A DNA stretch of 64,000 nucleotides from positions 1-64,000 of the forward strand of contig NZ_BNBE01000001.1 of the NCBI RefSeq assembly GCF_014654895.1. Reading direction: 5' to 3'. Below the pieces are notes generated by a model that made no database searches, was not told the DNA's origin, and saw only the letters and a list, made by a program, of their open reading frames with translations. The position numbers and the translations under genes were made by a program. Of this stretch, positions 34,000-41,854 are shown in pieces. The stretch comes from Streptomyces filamentosus (GTDB taxonomy: Bacteria; Actinomycetota; Actinomycetes; Streptomycetales; Streptomycetaceae). Numbering within the stretch: the stretch's first letter is position 1; each line of letters begins with the position of its first letter.

Positions 34000-34679
34000 G
34001 CGGTGCGAGTGATCTGGCGGCCGCCCTCCGGCGCAACACACTCAGTGCAGCGCGCGCCAATCCCGGAGTGAAGGGCGCCGATTTCCACCTCGCGACCGTC
34101 TCCGCTGTCGGCAGCGACGGCACCGTCACCACCACCGACGGCATCATCGCCCGCCGCATGGAGACCTACCTCGCCCCCGTGGTCGGCGACCTCATCGTCG
34201 TCACCGTGTCCGGGAAGGGCTCATGGCTGGCCCTCGGCCGCACCGCGCCCTCCGACGCCGGTACCGCCTGGGTCAGCTACACGCCCACGTTCGTCTCGGC
34301 CGGTGGCGGCGCCGCTGCCGGGAACGCGCTCGTCGACGCGAAGTACACGCTCCGTGGCGATGAGTGCACCGTCAGGCTGTCGTTCGTGGCCGGTACGACG
34401 ACCACCTTCGGAACCGGCACCCTGCGGTGGGGCCTGCCCTTCACGTCCGCGGCTCTGCCCAGCGCGTCGATGTTCTGGGCCGGATCGGCCATGTGCTCCG
34501 ACGCCGGCACCGCCTACTACCCGGGCATGTGCCGTGTCATCGGCGGCACTTCCTACCTCGTCGGCATCAGTGCAGTCACCGCGGCAGGGTCCGCCGCCAC
34601 CGAATGGCGCTTCGCCACCCCTTTCACCTGGGCGAGCACCGACTACGCCTCCTTCGGCGTCACCTATCAGATCGCGTAG
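33996..34679 (+). CDS. minor tail protein
   Basis: 227 residues, GTGA overlap. N-terminal OB-like part (DGTVTTTDGIIARRMETY, VGDLIVVTVSGKGSWLALG) then a beta-sandwich receptor-type domain (AKYTLRGDECTVRLSFVAG, LPFTSAAL). Likely part of the tail tip. Confidence 0.65.
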   Translation: MSGASDLAAALRRNTLSAARANPGVKGADFHLATVSAVGSDGTVTTTDGIIARRMETYLAPVVGDLIVVTVSGKGSWLALGRTAPSDAGTAWVSYTPTFVSAGGGAAAGNALVDAKYTLRGDECTVRLSFVAGTTTTFGTGTLRWGLPFTSAALPSASMFWAGSAMCSDAGTAYYPGMCRVIGGTSYLVGISAVTAAGSAATEWRFATPFTWASTDYASFGVTYQIA

Positions 34680-34690
34680 AAGGGTCCCAC

Positions 34691-35281
34691 GTGGCCACCG
34701 ACTCCTACGGGCAGGGGATCGTCGTCCCTGCCCTCACCGACGCCCCCAACATCAGCCTCAACGCCACAGGCATGGACGACATCGTCGGCCAGACAGTCCT
34801 GCGATTCAGCTCCGCATCCGAACGGAATGCCACTCTCGTCGGCGACCAGGCCCCCGTACCCGGGCAGATGGTGTACCTCGCCGCCGAGGACCGGTACGAG
34901 GGCCGGATGAGTGACGGCACCTGGCGCAGCATCAGCTCAGGCCCCTGGGTCCCCATCACCTTCGCGGCTGGCTTCGCGGCGAAAACGGGCACGCCCTCCT
35001 ACCGGGTCAGCGGCGACACCGTCGAACTGCGCGGCACCGTCGAACGCAGCTCGGCCGCCCCTTTCGACAAGGGGGCCTCCTTCACCATTGCCACGCTGCC
35101 CGCCGCTGTCCGACCCGCGTTTTTCCGCTACTTCCCTGCCGCGACGGGCTACGTGTCCTCCCACATCTACGCCCGCATCGAGGTCGGGACTACCGGGGAG
35201 ATCTCGGTCATCATCCCGCCCGGCACCGGCACCGCAACCTCGTGGCTGTCGCTCGACAGCTGCCGCTACTCCCTCACCTGA
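34691..35281 (+). CDS. minor tail protein, receptor-binding candidate
   Basis: 196 residues from a GTG. The N-terminal attachment segment SYGQGIVVPALTDAPNISLN is shared by many actinophage fibre-like proteins. The C-terminal ~100 residues form the same type of small beta-sandwich as the preceding protein (YRVSGDTVELRGTVERSS). The two probably arose by domain duplication. Host-binding role inferred. Confidence 0.6.
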   Translation: MATDSYGQGIVVPALTDAPNISLNATGMDDIVGQTVLRFSSASERNATLVGDQAPVPGQMVYLAAEDRYEGRMSDGTWRSISSGPWVPITFAAGFAAKTGTPSYRVSGDTVELRGTVERSSAAPFDKGASFTIATLPAAVRPAFFRYFPAATGYVSSHIYARIEVGTTGEISVIIPPGTGTATSWLSLDSCRYSLT

Positions 35282-35295
35282 CCTGGAGCCCCTTC

Positions 35296-35547
35296 ATGAT
35301 CCGTCTCCCACAGGTTGACCCTGACGGCGTCGTCTACCGCATCAACCTCTGGTCCGACTTCACCGGCGGCGTCCCCGTGCTCGTCAACGTGCCGGCCCGG
35401 ACCGACCTCGACAGCCAGGCCATCGAGACCGAGGTGATCGCCCTCGCGAACCGGCTCACCGAGCAGCTCCAGGTCGGGGTGACCAACATCCTCCGACACG
35501 AGTCCACGAGCGCCGAGCTCCAGCTCACCCAGCCCGAGACCCCGTAG
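35296..35547 (+). CDS. small tail-region protein
   Basis: 83 residues after CTGGAGCCCC. Beta start (VDPDGVVYRINLWSDFTGGV), helical middle. Common beside the tail tip and lysis genes of related phages; no function known. Confidence 0.5.
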   Translation: MIRLPQVDPDGVVYRINLWSDFTGGVPVLVNVPARTDLDSQAIETEVIALANRLTEQLQVGVTNILRHESTSAELQLTQPETP

Positions 35548-35611
35548 CCCACCCCTGTTCCTCGCCCGCCCCGCGCCGACCGGCCGGGGTTTCGTCATGT
35601 CTGGAGGCCCC

Positions 35612-36436
35612 ATGGCCTGGTACCCCGGCGCCATCAAGATGGAGCTACAGCCGGAGTCTGATCAGCAGCCGGCCATCAGGCCGACGCAGTTCATCCTGCA
35701 CAGCATCGCGGCCCCATGGGCGGCGCGCCGCATGTACGAGTACTGGCGCGACTCGACCAACCTCGACAGCCACTTCGGTCTCGGCTACGCCGGCGACATC
35801 GGCCAGTACATCGGCACCGAGACCCGAGCCGACGCCAACTACCGGGCCAACCGCCGCGCGGACGGGACGGGCGCTGTCTCCATCGAGACGGCTTCGAACC
35901 TGCAGCACACGGACCCGTGGACGGCCGAGCAGGTCGAGGAGCTGATCAAGCTCGGCGTCTGGCTGCACCAGCGACATGGGATCCCGCTGCGGATCTGCCG
36001 CTCCTGGGACGACCCGGGCTACGGCTACCACTCCCTGCACCCCGAGTGGGCCGTCAGCGGGACGGCCTGCCCTGGCAAGGCCCGCATCGAGCAGTTCAGA
36101 AAGGTCGTGTTCCCGGGCATCGTCGCCCGCGCGACCAGCACCGAGGAGGAAGACATGACCCCCGAGCAGGCCAAGCAGCTCGCCGACCTGGCCGTCGCCG
36201 TGAAGGGCCTCACAGCCGCGGTGAAGCGCATCGAGGACAAGCAGCGCATCGCGCCCTGGCAGTACAAGCAGGAGGGCCTCACCGACACGCGGGACATGAA
36301 CCAGATCCTGCGCGACGTCGACAAGACAGTCCGCATCACCGCGACGGGCGGCATGACCCCCGACCAGGTCAGCGCCCTCGTCAAGCAGATCGCAGCCCGC
36401 GTCTCGACCGACATCTCCGCCCGCCTCGCCAACTGA
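35612..36436 (+). CDS. endolysin, N-acetylmuramoyl-L-alanine amidase
   Basis: 274 residues. Amidase_2 domain at ~8-170: zinc ligands seen as the His in FILHS (H30), the His in SLHPEW and the Cys in TACPG. The C-terminal 90 residues hold a helical MTPEQAKQLADLAVAVKG segment that may bind the wall or oligomerise. ATG 35612 is preferred to 35597 because TGGAGG lies between them. It starts the lysis cassette. Confidence 0.9.
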   Translation: MAWYPGAIKMELQPESDQQPAIRPTQFILHSIAAPWAARRMYEYWRDSTNLDSHFGLGYAGDIGQYIGTETRADANYRANRRADGTGAVSIETASNLQHTDPWTAEQVEELIKLGVWLHQRHGIPLRICRSWDDPGYGYHSLHPEWAVSGTACPGKARIEQFRKVVFPGIVARATSTEEEDMTPEQAKQLADLAVAVKGLTAAVKRIEDKQRIAPWQYKQEGLTDTRDMNQILRDVDKTVRITATGGMTPDQVSALVKQIAARVSTDISARLAN

Positions 36437-36447
36437 ACGGACCACTC

Positions 36448-36768
36448 ATGACCGTCGACCTCGACCGCGCCTACTGGCTCGGCCTGCTCATCTCCGTCGT
36501 CCTGCCCATCCTCGTCGGACTGGTGACGACACGCGTCACGCACGCCGGCACGAAGGCCGTCCTGCTGCTCGCGCTCACCGCCCTCAACGGGTTCGTCATC
36601 GAGCTCGCCAACCCGGGGCCCGGCTGGGACGCCGGCACCGCAGCCGTGCTCGCCCTCGTGTCCTTCGCGACCGCGGTTCTCGCACACTTCGGCCTGTGGA
36701 AGCCCACCGGCGTCTCCGGCCGGGCCCAGGACGCGCTCGTCACCGCCCGGGCACCCCGGGGGGTGTAG
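36448..36768 (+). CDS. holin-like membrane protein
   Basis: 106 residues with three hydrophobic segments (AYWLGLLISVVLPILVGLV, AVLLLALTALNGFVIELA, GTAAVLALVSFATAVLAHFG). Directly after the endolysin. Many actinophages place a holin of this class here. Confidence 0.7.
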   Translation: MTVDLDRAYWLGLLISVVLPILVGLVTTRVTHAGTKAVLLLALTALNGFVIELANPGPGWDAGTAAVLALVSFATAVLAHFGLWKPTGVSGRAQDALVTARAPRGV

Positions 36769-37206
36769 GTGACGGGCGCGACGCTGCGGCGAGTCCGGAA
36801 GCACTTGGGCCGCCGCGGCGCGATCCTCCTCATCTTCGGCGTCGGCAAGATCTGCTGGGGCGCGAGCTTCCTCGTCGATCCTCCCGAGCCCGTTGGCCTG
36901 CGGCTGCTGACCCAGTGGCGCGGGCTGCAGGACTGGGCCTGGCTGTGGATCGTCTGCGGCGCCATCACCGCCGGCTCCGCGTTCGCGCGTATCGGCCGCG
37001 ACAGGGTCGGCTTCCTCGCCGCCCTGATACCCCCCTCGGTGTGGTCCGTCGCCTACCTGGCGGCCGTCCTCACCGGCGACTACTCCCGCGGCGCGTTCGT
37101 CGCGGTCTGGTACCTGACCTCCCATGTGGCGGTCATCATGTGGGCCGCGACGGTGCCCGAGTACTCGGTCCCCAAGTCTCCGCGCGGCCGGAGAGAGGCC
37201 GGATGA
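36769..37206 (+). CDS. membrane protein of the lysis cassette
   Basis: 145 residues from GTG; the stop of the holin-like gene abuts. Four predicted helices (AILLIFGVGKICWGASFLV, DWAWLWIVCGAITAGSAFA, VGFLAALIPPSVWSVAYLAA, FVAVWYLTSHVAVIMWAA). It may be a second holin or an accessory; sequence alone cannot decide. Confidence 0.6.
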   Translation: MTGATLRRVRKHLGRRGAILLIFGVGKICWGASFLVDPPEPVGLRLLTQWRGLQDWAWLWIVCGAITAGSAFARIGRDRVGFLAALIPPSVWSVAYLAAVLTGDYSRGAFVAVWYLTSHVAVIMWAATVPEYSVPKSPRGRREAG

Positions 37207-37565
37207 ACGTCGGTGAATGGGCGGCTGTGATCACGGCCGCCGGCAGCATCCTGGGCGGCGGCGGCCTCTTCGTCGGCCGCGCCACGGTGCGGGCTGCGAG
37301 GGCTACGGCAGCGGCCACTGAAGCAGCCGCCCGCGCGAACGCCGCGCCGGCGCAGCAAGCGGCCGACCTGGCTGTCCTGCAGGCGACGGTGAAGCGGGTG
37401 GACGAGGAGAACGGGTCGCTGCGAGGCCGGCTGCTCCGTCTGGAGTCCCTCGTCCGGGCCTTCTCGTGGACGGTGGACGAGCTGTACCGGTGGGCCCGCG
37501 ACCCGGTCGGCAAGCCGCCCGACCCGCACGAGCTCGTCCAGGAGTACAACCGGACAGGGGTGTGA
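37203..37565 (+). CDS. one-helix coiled-coil protein of the lysis cassette
   Basis: 120 residues, ATGA overlap. N-terminal membrane helix (WAAVITAAGSILGGGGLFVG), long Ala-rich helix, then a coiled coil (DLAVLQATVKRVDEENGSLRG). The layout is like spanin-free lysis accessory proteins or small holins of Gram-positive phages. Confidence 0.55.
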   Translation: MNVGEWAAVITAAGSILGGGGLFVGRATVRAARATAAATEAAARANAAPAQQAADLAVLQATVKRVDEENGSLRGRLLRLESLVRAFSWTVDELYRWARDPVGKPPDPHELVQEYNRTGV

Positions 37566-37567
37566 GC

Positions 37568-37696
37568 ATGGAGCTGAAGCCGCTGCGACCTCTGCCTGTC
37601 GCCATCGAGGCCGATGGGGAGACGCTCGCCGACATGGGGGTTGCCGACCCGCCGCACGAGCCCGACGTCGTACCGCCGCCTGACGAGACCCCCTGA
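37568..37696 (+). CDS. 42-residue acidic protein, last late gene
   Basis: Short acidic Pro-rich protein (starts MELKPLRPLPVAIEADG). ATG 37568 has AGGGG at good spacing; GTG 37562 overlaps the upstream stop and is an alternative. Ends just before the late terminator. Confidence 0.4.
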   Translation: MELKPLRPLPVAIEADGETLADMGVADPPHEPDVVPPPDETP

Positions 37697-37710
37697 GGCC
37701 CGACGGCAAC

Positions 37711-37732
37711 GCCCCCTCCTTCGGGAGGGGGC
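37711..37732. terminator. late-operon terminator
   Basis: 9-bp GC stem GCCCCCTCC with a TTCG tetraloop; it ends the late transcript and also faces the minus-strand gene at 37752. Confidence 0.85.
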
Positions 37733-37751
37733 GGCTTCGTCATGTCCGGGG

Positions 37752-37946
37752 TCATGCGTCCGGGTGTCGGACCTTCTTCTTCAGCGCGGCCTCGACGGCG
37801 AACCGCGGCTCCCCGATGGCCGTCGCGTGCTCAGTGACTGCGGCCTGTACGGCGGCTGCCGTTTCCACGGTGAGCGCGCCAGCCTGCTGCTCGGCCCACG
37901 CCTGCTCTTCGAGTTTGATCAGTTCGTCAGGGAGTTCGATCGCCAC
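37752..37946 (-). CDS. small acidic helical protein
   Basis: 64 residues, starts MAIELPDELIKLEEQAWAEQ. Amphipathic helices, of a type frequent at the ends of Streptomyces prophages. Convergent with the late operon, so probably expressed in the lysogen. Function unknown. Confidence 0.5.
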   Translation of the reverse strand: MAIELPDELIKLEEQAWAEQQAGALTVETAAAVQAAVTEHATAIGEPRFAVEAALKKKVRHPDA

Positions 37947-38110
37947 GGTCGCATCGTAAGCGGCGCCCCTGACAGCGCTGCGACGGCACCCCGGACTGTC
38001 GGCGGCCAGTCGTAGACTCGGGCCAACATCAGCGTCTTCTGGCTGACGCGATGCTCGGACCCGCCCGTCGGGACAGCGACCGACGGGCGGGACACCAACC
38101 GGGAGGCCCC

Positions 38111-38581
38111 GTGCAAGACCTGGTCGCGTTCCTCCGCGCCCGCCTCGACGAAGACGAGCGGATCGCTCGCAGCACCGTTCCGGGCCCCTGGAGCTGGACG
38201 CCCAAGGAGGACGTGTGGGGGCAGTGCGGTCCGACTCTCGTCCACAACCCGGGCGACGACGAGACCGAGGTGCTGGCAGGCATTGGGCACGACGCGTGGG
38301 GTCTGTGCGTGGCCGATGGCGCCGCCGGCCACATCGCCCGTCACGATCCCGAGCGGGTGCTGGCCGAGGTCGAAGCCAAGCGGAAGATCGTCGCCCTGCA
38401 CGAGCCCGTCATCCTGCACGCGGGCGGTGGCGCAGCCCACTTCGACACGACCCGGGTCTGCCGTTCCTGTGAGCCGCCCAAGCAGTTCCCCGAGACCGCT
38501 TACCCCTGCGCCACGCTCCGTCTGCTCGCCTCCATCTACGACGGTCACCTGGACTACCGCGAGGAGTGGCGGCCTCTCTAG
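38111..38581 (+). CDS. DUF6221 family protein
   Basis: 156 residues, GTG after GGGAGG. The N-terminus LVAFLRARLDEDERIA and the end CATLRLLASIYDGHLDYREEW are characteristic of DUF6221 proteins, which are found mainly in Streptomyces and its phages. Trp-rich middle (WSWTPKEDVWGQCG). Function unknown. Convergent overlap of four bases with the next gene. Confidence 0.65.
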   Translation: MQDLVAFLRARLDEDERIARSTVPGPWSWTPKEDVWGQCGPTLVHNPGDDETEVLAGIGHDAWGLCVADGAAGHIARHDPERVLAEVEAKRKIVALHEPVILHAGGGAAHFDTTRVCRSCEPPKQFPETAYPCATLRLLASIYDGHLDYREEWRPL

Positions 38582-38751
38582 GCCGCGAGCTCCTGCTCGG
38601 CCTGGACGGCGGCATCCCACTCGACGAGCAGCCGGCCGTACTCCGCGCGCCCCTCGGCCGTCAGCTCGCCAGCGCGCAGCAGGGCACGGATCCGGCAGTT
38701 GATGACGGCAGGATCGGCGGTGCGGGTGGCGGGGCGGGAGTGCTCGGACAT
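38578..38751 (-). CDS. 57-residue small protein
   Basis: ATG at 38751. Basic helical protein (AVINCRIRALLRAGELTAEG, then RAEYGRLLVEWDAAVQ). Similar small proteins occur in Streptomyces mobile DNA. Weak upstream signals. Confidence 0.4.
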   Translation of the reverse strand: MSEHSRPATRTADPAVINCRIRALLRAGELTAEGRAEYGRLLVEWDAAVQAEQELAA

Positions 38752-38909
38752 GGGGGCAAGCCTACGGGGTGGGACTGACGGCTTCCACAACTTGTAGAGA
38801 ACGACAGATTCCAAGTATCTGCAGCGCCCCACTGTTGCCGAAGGGAAACGTTCGGCACACTGCGTAATGTGCGTCAGGCCCTGCACTGCTGGGCGCCCCC
38901 GCTGATGTG

Positions 38910-39533
38910 CTACCTCATGCCGCTCAGGCGGATCAGCCATCGGTCCATAGGGAGGACGACATCAGCGGTCTCAACGGGGCGCCCGTCTTCGCCGAGGCGC
39001 GTCCGCACCAGCCGGTACGCCATCGCGTCCACCAGCAGCCTGAGCGAGCGGGCCTCCTCCTCGGTGACCGGCCGGACGCCGACCTCGACCACGAAGGACG
39101 CGTGCGGGCGGCGCGGTGCGCGCCACCACGAGGTGACGACCATCGCGGACCGGCCGCCCGGGTCCATGCACTCGACGACCTCGCGCCGAAGGGCGGTTCC
39201 TTCCGGGACTGCGAGGCGGCCGGCGAGCTCGGCGGTCGCCCGGCAGGGCGTGGTGTCGGTGAGTTCGGCGCCGTAGGGCCACGGGGCGTCGGGGTCCGTG
39301 AGGGTGCGCATAGCAGGAGGGTGCGCCACGTAGACGCCCTTGCGCTGCTCTCCGTCGAGAATTCCAGCCTGTCGGAGGAGAACGTAGGCGAGGCGCACGG
39401 TCTGCTCGTGCACGGTGTACTGGCCGGCCATGAGCTTGCGCGACGGCAGAGCTTCTCCTGGCGCCCACTCGCCGGCCTGGATGCGGGCGTGGATGTCAGC
39501 GGCGATGCGGCGGTAGCGCGCGTCGGCTGACAT
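38910..39533 (-). CDS. GntR (HutC-type) transcriptional regulator
   Basis: 207 residues. N-terminal winged helix (YRRIAADIHARIQAGEWAPG, then QYTVHEQTVRLAYVLLRQAG) and a UTRA-like effector domain (about 85-200). Regulators of this type (KorSA, TraR) control transfer genes in Streptomyces conjugative elements. Two palindromes upstream, at 39543 and 39591, are likely autoregulatory sites. Its target may be the FtsK operon of the element or a lost gene. Confidence 0.75.
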   Translation of the reverse strand: MSADARYRRIAADIHARIQAGEWAPGEALPSRKLMAGQYTVHEQTVRLAYVLLRQAGILDGEQRKGVYVAHPPAMRTLTDPDAPWPYGAELTDTTPCRATAELAGRLAVPEGTALRREVVECMDPGGRSAMVVTSWWRAPRRPHASFVVEVGVRPVTEEEARSLRLLVDAMAYRLVRTRLGEDGRPVETADVVLPMDRWLIRLSGMR

Positions 39534-39542
39534 GGCGACCTC

Positions 39543-39604
39543 TGATCATGATCACGAGTGAGGTTCGCACAGTACGAGCCGCGTCGGGCGCTTGATATAT
39601 CAAG
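39543..39604. promoter_or_regulatory. two palindromes upstream of the GntR gene
   Basis: TGATCATGATCA (39543-39554) and CTTGATATATCAAG (39591-39604), both perfect, in an otherwise GC-rich stretch. They share the TGAT...ATCA ends, as expected for a dimeric GntR regulator. Confidence 0.55.
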
Positions 39605-39826
39605 GTGGCGCCGGGCACGCTGTGGGCCACAGAGCAACTGCACAGAGGGTTCGGCACGGCGGGTTCAGGTCCCGCTGGTGCCGACGGAGCCGCTCCCGGT
39701 TCGCCTGTACCCCGCGTGCGAGCAGGAGGCGGTTCTCGCGGCCACCCGCCCCAGTACGGCGGGTGGTCGCACCGGCGAGTCTCTCTCAGGGGGTAATTCC
39801 CGCGCGAGATGCTCGTTGGCCAAATG

Positions 39827-39880
39827 CCAGGGCCAGACCGCTGTTGACGCCTTCGAGGGTGCCGTGCGGTCTGGCCCTGG
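39827..39880. repeat. 15-bp perfect inverted repeat
   Basis: CCAGGGCCAGACCGC and its complement 24 bases later. It may be a terminator or a recombination or binding site; no gene ends directly before it. Confidence 0.5.
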
Positions 39881-40131
39881 TCTATGTGGTGGGGGACTGG
39901 GAAACGAGTGGGAGACGATCTTGACCAACCAAGGGTGGTTGTTGACCAATCCATGACGTACTGCACTGAGTAAGTGCAGGTCAGACGGTTACGGTCAGAG
40001 ATTCCGCCAGGCTGTCGAGCCGCCGAAAAGGTGGATGCGAGATCCCAGAAATCCTGCAGGCACTCGCCCTTGCTCAGGATGTCCGTCTTCAGCACCATCT
40101 CACCCTCCGCGAGGCATCGACCAGCCCTCCA

Positions 40132-40165
40132 CTGGAGGGGCGGCTTCGAGCAGCCGCCCCTCCAG
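40132..40165. terminator. long stem-loop, probable terminator
   Basis: 14-bp perfect stem CTGGAGGGGCGGCT with a 6-base loop, followed on the plus strand by GTTTCG. It insulates the following low-GC operon from the left side. Confidence 0.6.
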
Positions 40166-40605
40166 GTTTCGCCATCTTCGCGGTTTCCCCCGGCCGAAAT
40201 CTGGTGCTAGGAAGGTTCCGTCGTGCCGGTCAGCCAGTTCGCTTGTCATGCAGTTCGGATCGGGGCGAACAGACCGCTGGCGTCCTCACAGCGACGGCAA
40301 CCTCGACGGATCGACCGCCTAACGTTCGCTCCCGACATACAACTGTCGGTTGCTGGACGCGTCTCCCACCGCATAAGTTCAGCCATCACTCGCGCTCCAT
40401 CCGGAACCTGTGCCCGCCCCGCTACGATGAGCGACACGGTTTTCTGGCATGTGACAGAGACAGCGCGGCCGACGAGCCTCTGTCATGAGGTGTGCGAGAT
40501 GACCGAGGCAGAACCGCACAGGGGTGCATCGGGAAGGTCCCCCAACCTCCCGGAGTGCGTCTGGAGATAGGAAGCGCCCGACCCTCGGGGTACGGGCGGG
40601 GATAC

Positions 40606-41811
40606 ATGGGGTGGGATGTGCGGACCGACTTCGGTGACCTTGTCGTAGAACGGGCCATCGTGCATGTGGTGCCTCAGCGCCCCAGAGGAGAAGACCCTCC
40701 GCCACTCGTACTGAGCGAGACGGCCTGCAGGCTCGATGACGGGGGACGCACGGCCTTGCAGGGGAAGCTCCGTGATGTCCTCGGGCGTCTGGGCCGTGAG
40801 GTCGTTGAGGATCCCGAGCTCAAATCCGGCCTGCCCGATGCTGTCCGGGCGTTTCTGACCGGCAAGCAGGATCTGGTTGAGGTCTCGGGTGAGCTCGCCC
40901 ATGCGCTTCGTGACAGCCAGAACGGATCCAGCTCGGCGGGCCTCCTCCTGGTTGCCGCTGCCCGTCTGGACAACCAGTCGGCGCTCCTGATGGTCAAGCT
41001 GGAGCAGGAGACAGGCATGCAAGCGAACGAGATCCTCACTGACGGCTTGCGAACCTTCGATATGCAGTATCTCGCCAATCTACTGTTCACCGAGAGATCA
41101 AAGGTGTACAAGGTTGCCCTCTTCTCCGAGGAGGGAATGGGCGGGCAGAAGCTTCAGGGGTGGGCTGCCGACCCCCAGACATCAGGCAAGGACGTGGCGC
41201 AGTTCTTCCTTGAGAGGTTCCTCGGCTGCCGGCATCAGAACGACCCCCGAGAGCTGACCCGACGCTTCCACGACGTCGCCATGGACTGGGTGAACAGCCG
41301 CTTCAGAACTTCCGACTCCGACGTGCGCGTGGACTATCTCATGGCCGTCATGGTTGAGCTCCAGAGCTCCGCCGGTGCTCTGGACCCCGCGAACTTCATC
41401 GAAACCCATCTCCAAGAACCGCACCGAGACGACTTCGCGGAGTTCCTGCAGACGAACGATGTCCCTCTCCGTACCTTCGACAAGAACACCGACCTCATCG
41501 GCAACCGGCTGCAGAAGGTGCGAGTCGATCTTGCCAGCGGAGCTTTCCTGGTTGCACCGCTGGAGGCCGTTCAGGACGGCACCGTGGCTGTGAAGGACCT
41601 CGGGGACGGGCGAACCACGGTCACTGTCACCGACACTCTCGCCAATACCAGTAGTGGCGCTGCGGCCGGGCGTCCACCCAAGCTGCCCGAGCAACCCGTA
41701 GAGCTGCCTTCTCAAGCAGAGACGATCCCCGGTCTCGAAAGCATTCTCGGTGCCCCGACTCGATCCTTGCGCGCCAAGGTCGTCCACTCACTCCCGCCGG
41801 CGCAAACGTGA
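40606..41811 (+). CDS. NA37/NdpA-like nucleoid-associated protein
   Basis: 401 residues from ATG 40606 (GGGCGGGG upstream). It opens with VVERAIVHVVPQRPRGED and PLVLSETACRLDD, the N-terminal pattern of the 37-kDa nucleoid-associated protein family (NdpA/YejK), and continues with YLANLLFTERSKVYKVALFS and FFLERFLGCRHQNDPRELTR. Members bind the nucleoid in Gram-negative bacteria; in actinobacteria they occur sporadically, often in accessory DNA. It is the first gene of a lower-GC cluster with a RelA/SpoT-type synthetase (43 bases downstream) and a membrane protein. Identification is from pattern memory. Confidence 0.6.
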   Translation: MGWDVRTDFGDLVVERAIVHVVPQRPRGEDPPPLVLSETACRLDDGGRTALQGKLRDVLGRLGREVVEDPELKSGLPDAVRAFLTGKQDLVEVSGELAHALRDSQNGSSSAGLLLVAAARLDNQSALLMVKLEQETGMQANEILTDGLRTFDMQYLANLLFTERSKVYKVALFSEEGMGGQKLQGWAADPQTSGKDVAQFFLERFLGCRHQNDPRELTRRFHDVAMDWVNSRFRTSDSDVRVDYLMAVMVELQSSAGALDPANFIETHLQEPHRDDFAEFLQTNDVPLRTFDKNTDLIGNRLQKVRVDLASGAFLVAPLEAVQDGTVAVKDLGDGRTTVTVTDTLANTSSGAAAGRPPKLPEQPVELPSQAETIPGLESILGAPTRSLRAKVVHSLPPAQT

Positions 41812-41854
41812 TCGTCAGCAGCGCTTCTACCTCCGAACTGACGTTGAGACATTC

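Larger units (their letters stand above)
39605..40605. other. about 1 kb of largely non-coding DNA
   Basis: No frame has convincing codon bias. The stretch holds two long stem-loops (listed separately), TTGACCAA twice around 39921-39950 with an intervening inverted repeat, and a small dyad CTGCACT/AGTGCAG at about 39961-39979. On the minus strand a frame from 40098 has a fine GGAGG site and a natural-looking start (MVLKTDILSKGECLQDFW) but loses protein character after ~35 codons: perhaps the 5' remnant of a gene cut by element insertion. No tRNA was found. Confidence 0.4.

Noticed and set aside
30472..34041. A 1189-codon antisense frame over the minor tail genes
   Set aside because: Same shadow effect of G/C-biased third positions; composition is Arg/Gly/Asp-rich and no start signal is seen.
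39640..39720. Possible tRNA, because of GGTTCAGGTCCC
   Set aside because: No acceptor stem or anticodon arm can be paired around it.
39605..39796. 63-codon frame divergent from the GntR gene
   Set aside because: Gly/Pro/Arg-rich with no helix-turn-helix or other feature; overlaps the operator region.
40223..40570. 115-codon plus-strand frame upstream of the NA37 gene
   Set aside because: A fair ribosome site but residue composition and codon use do not look like protein; more likely leader or non-coding DNA.
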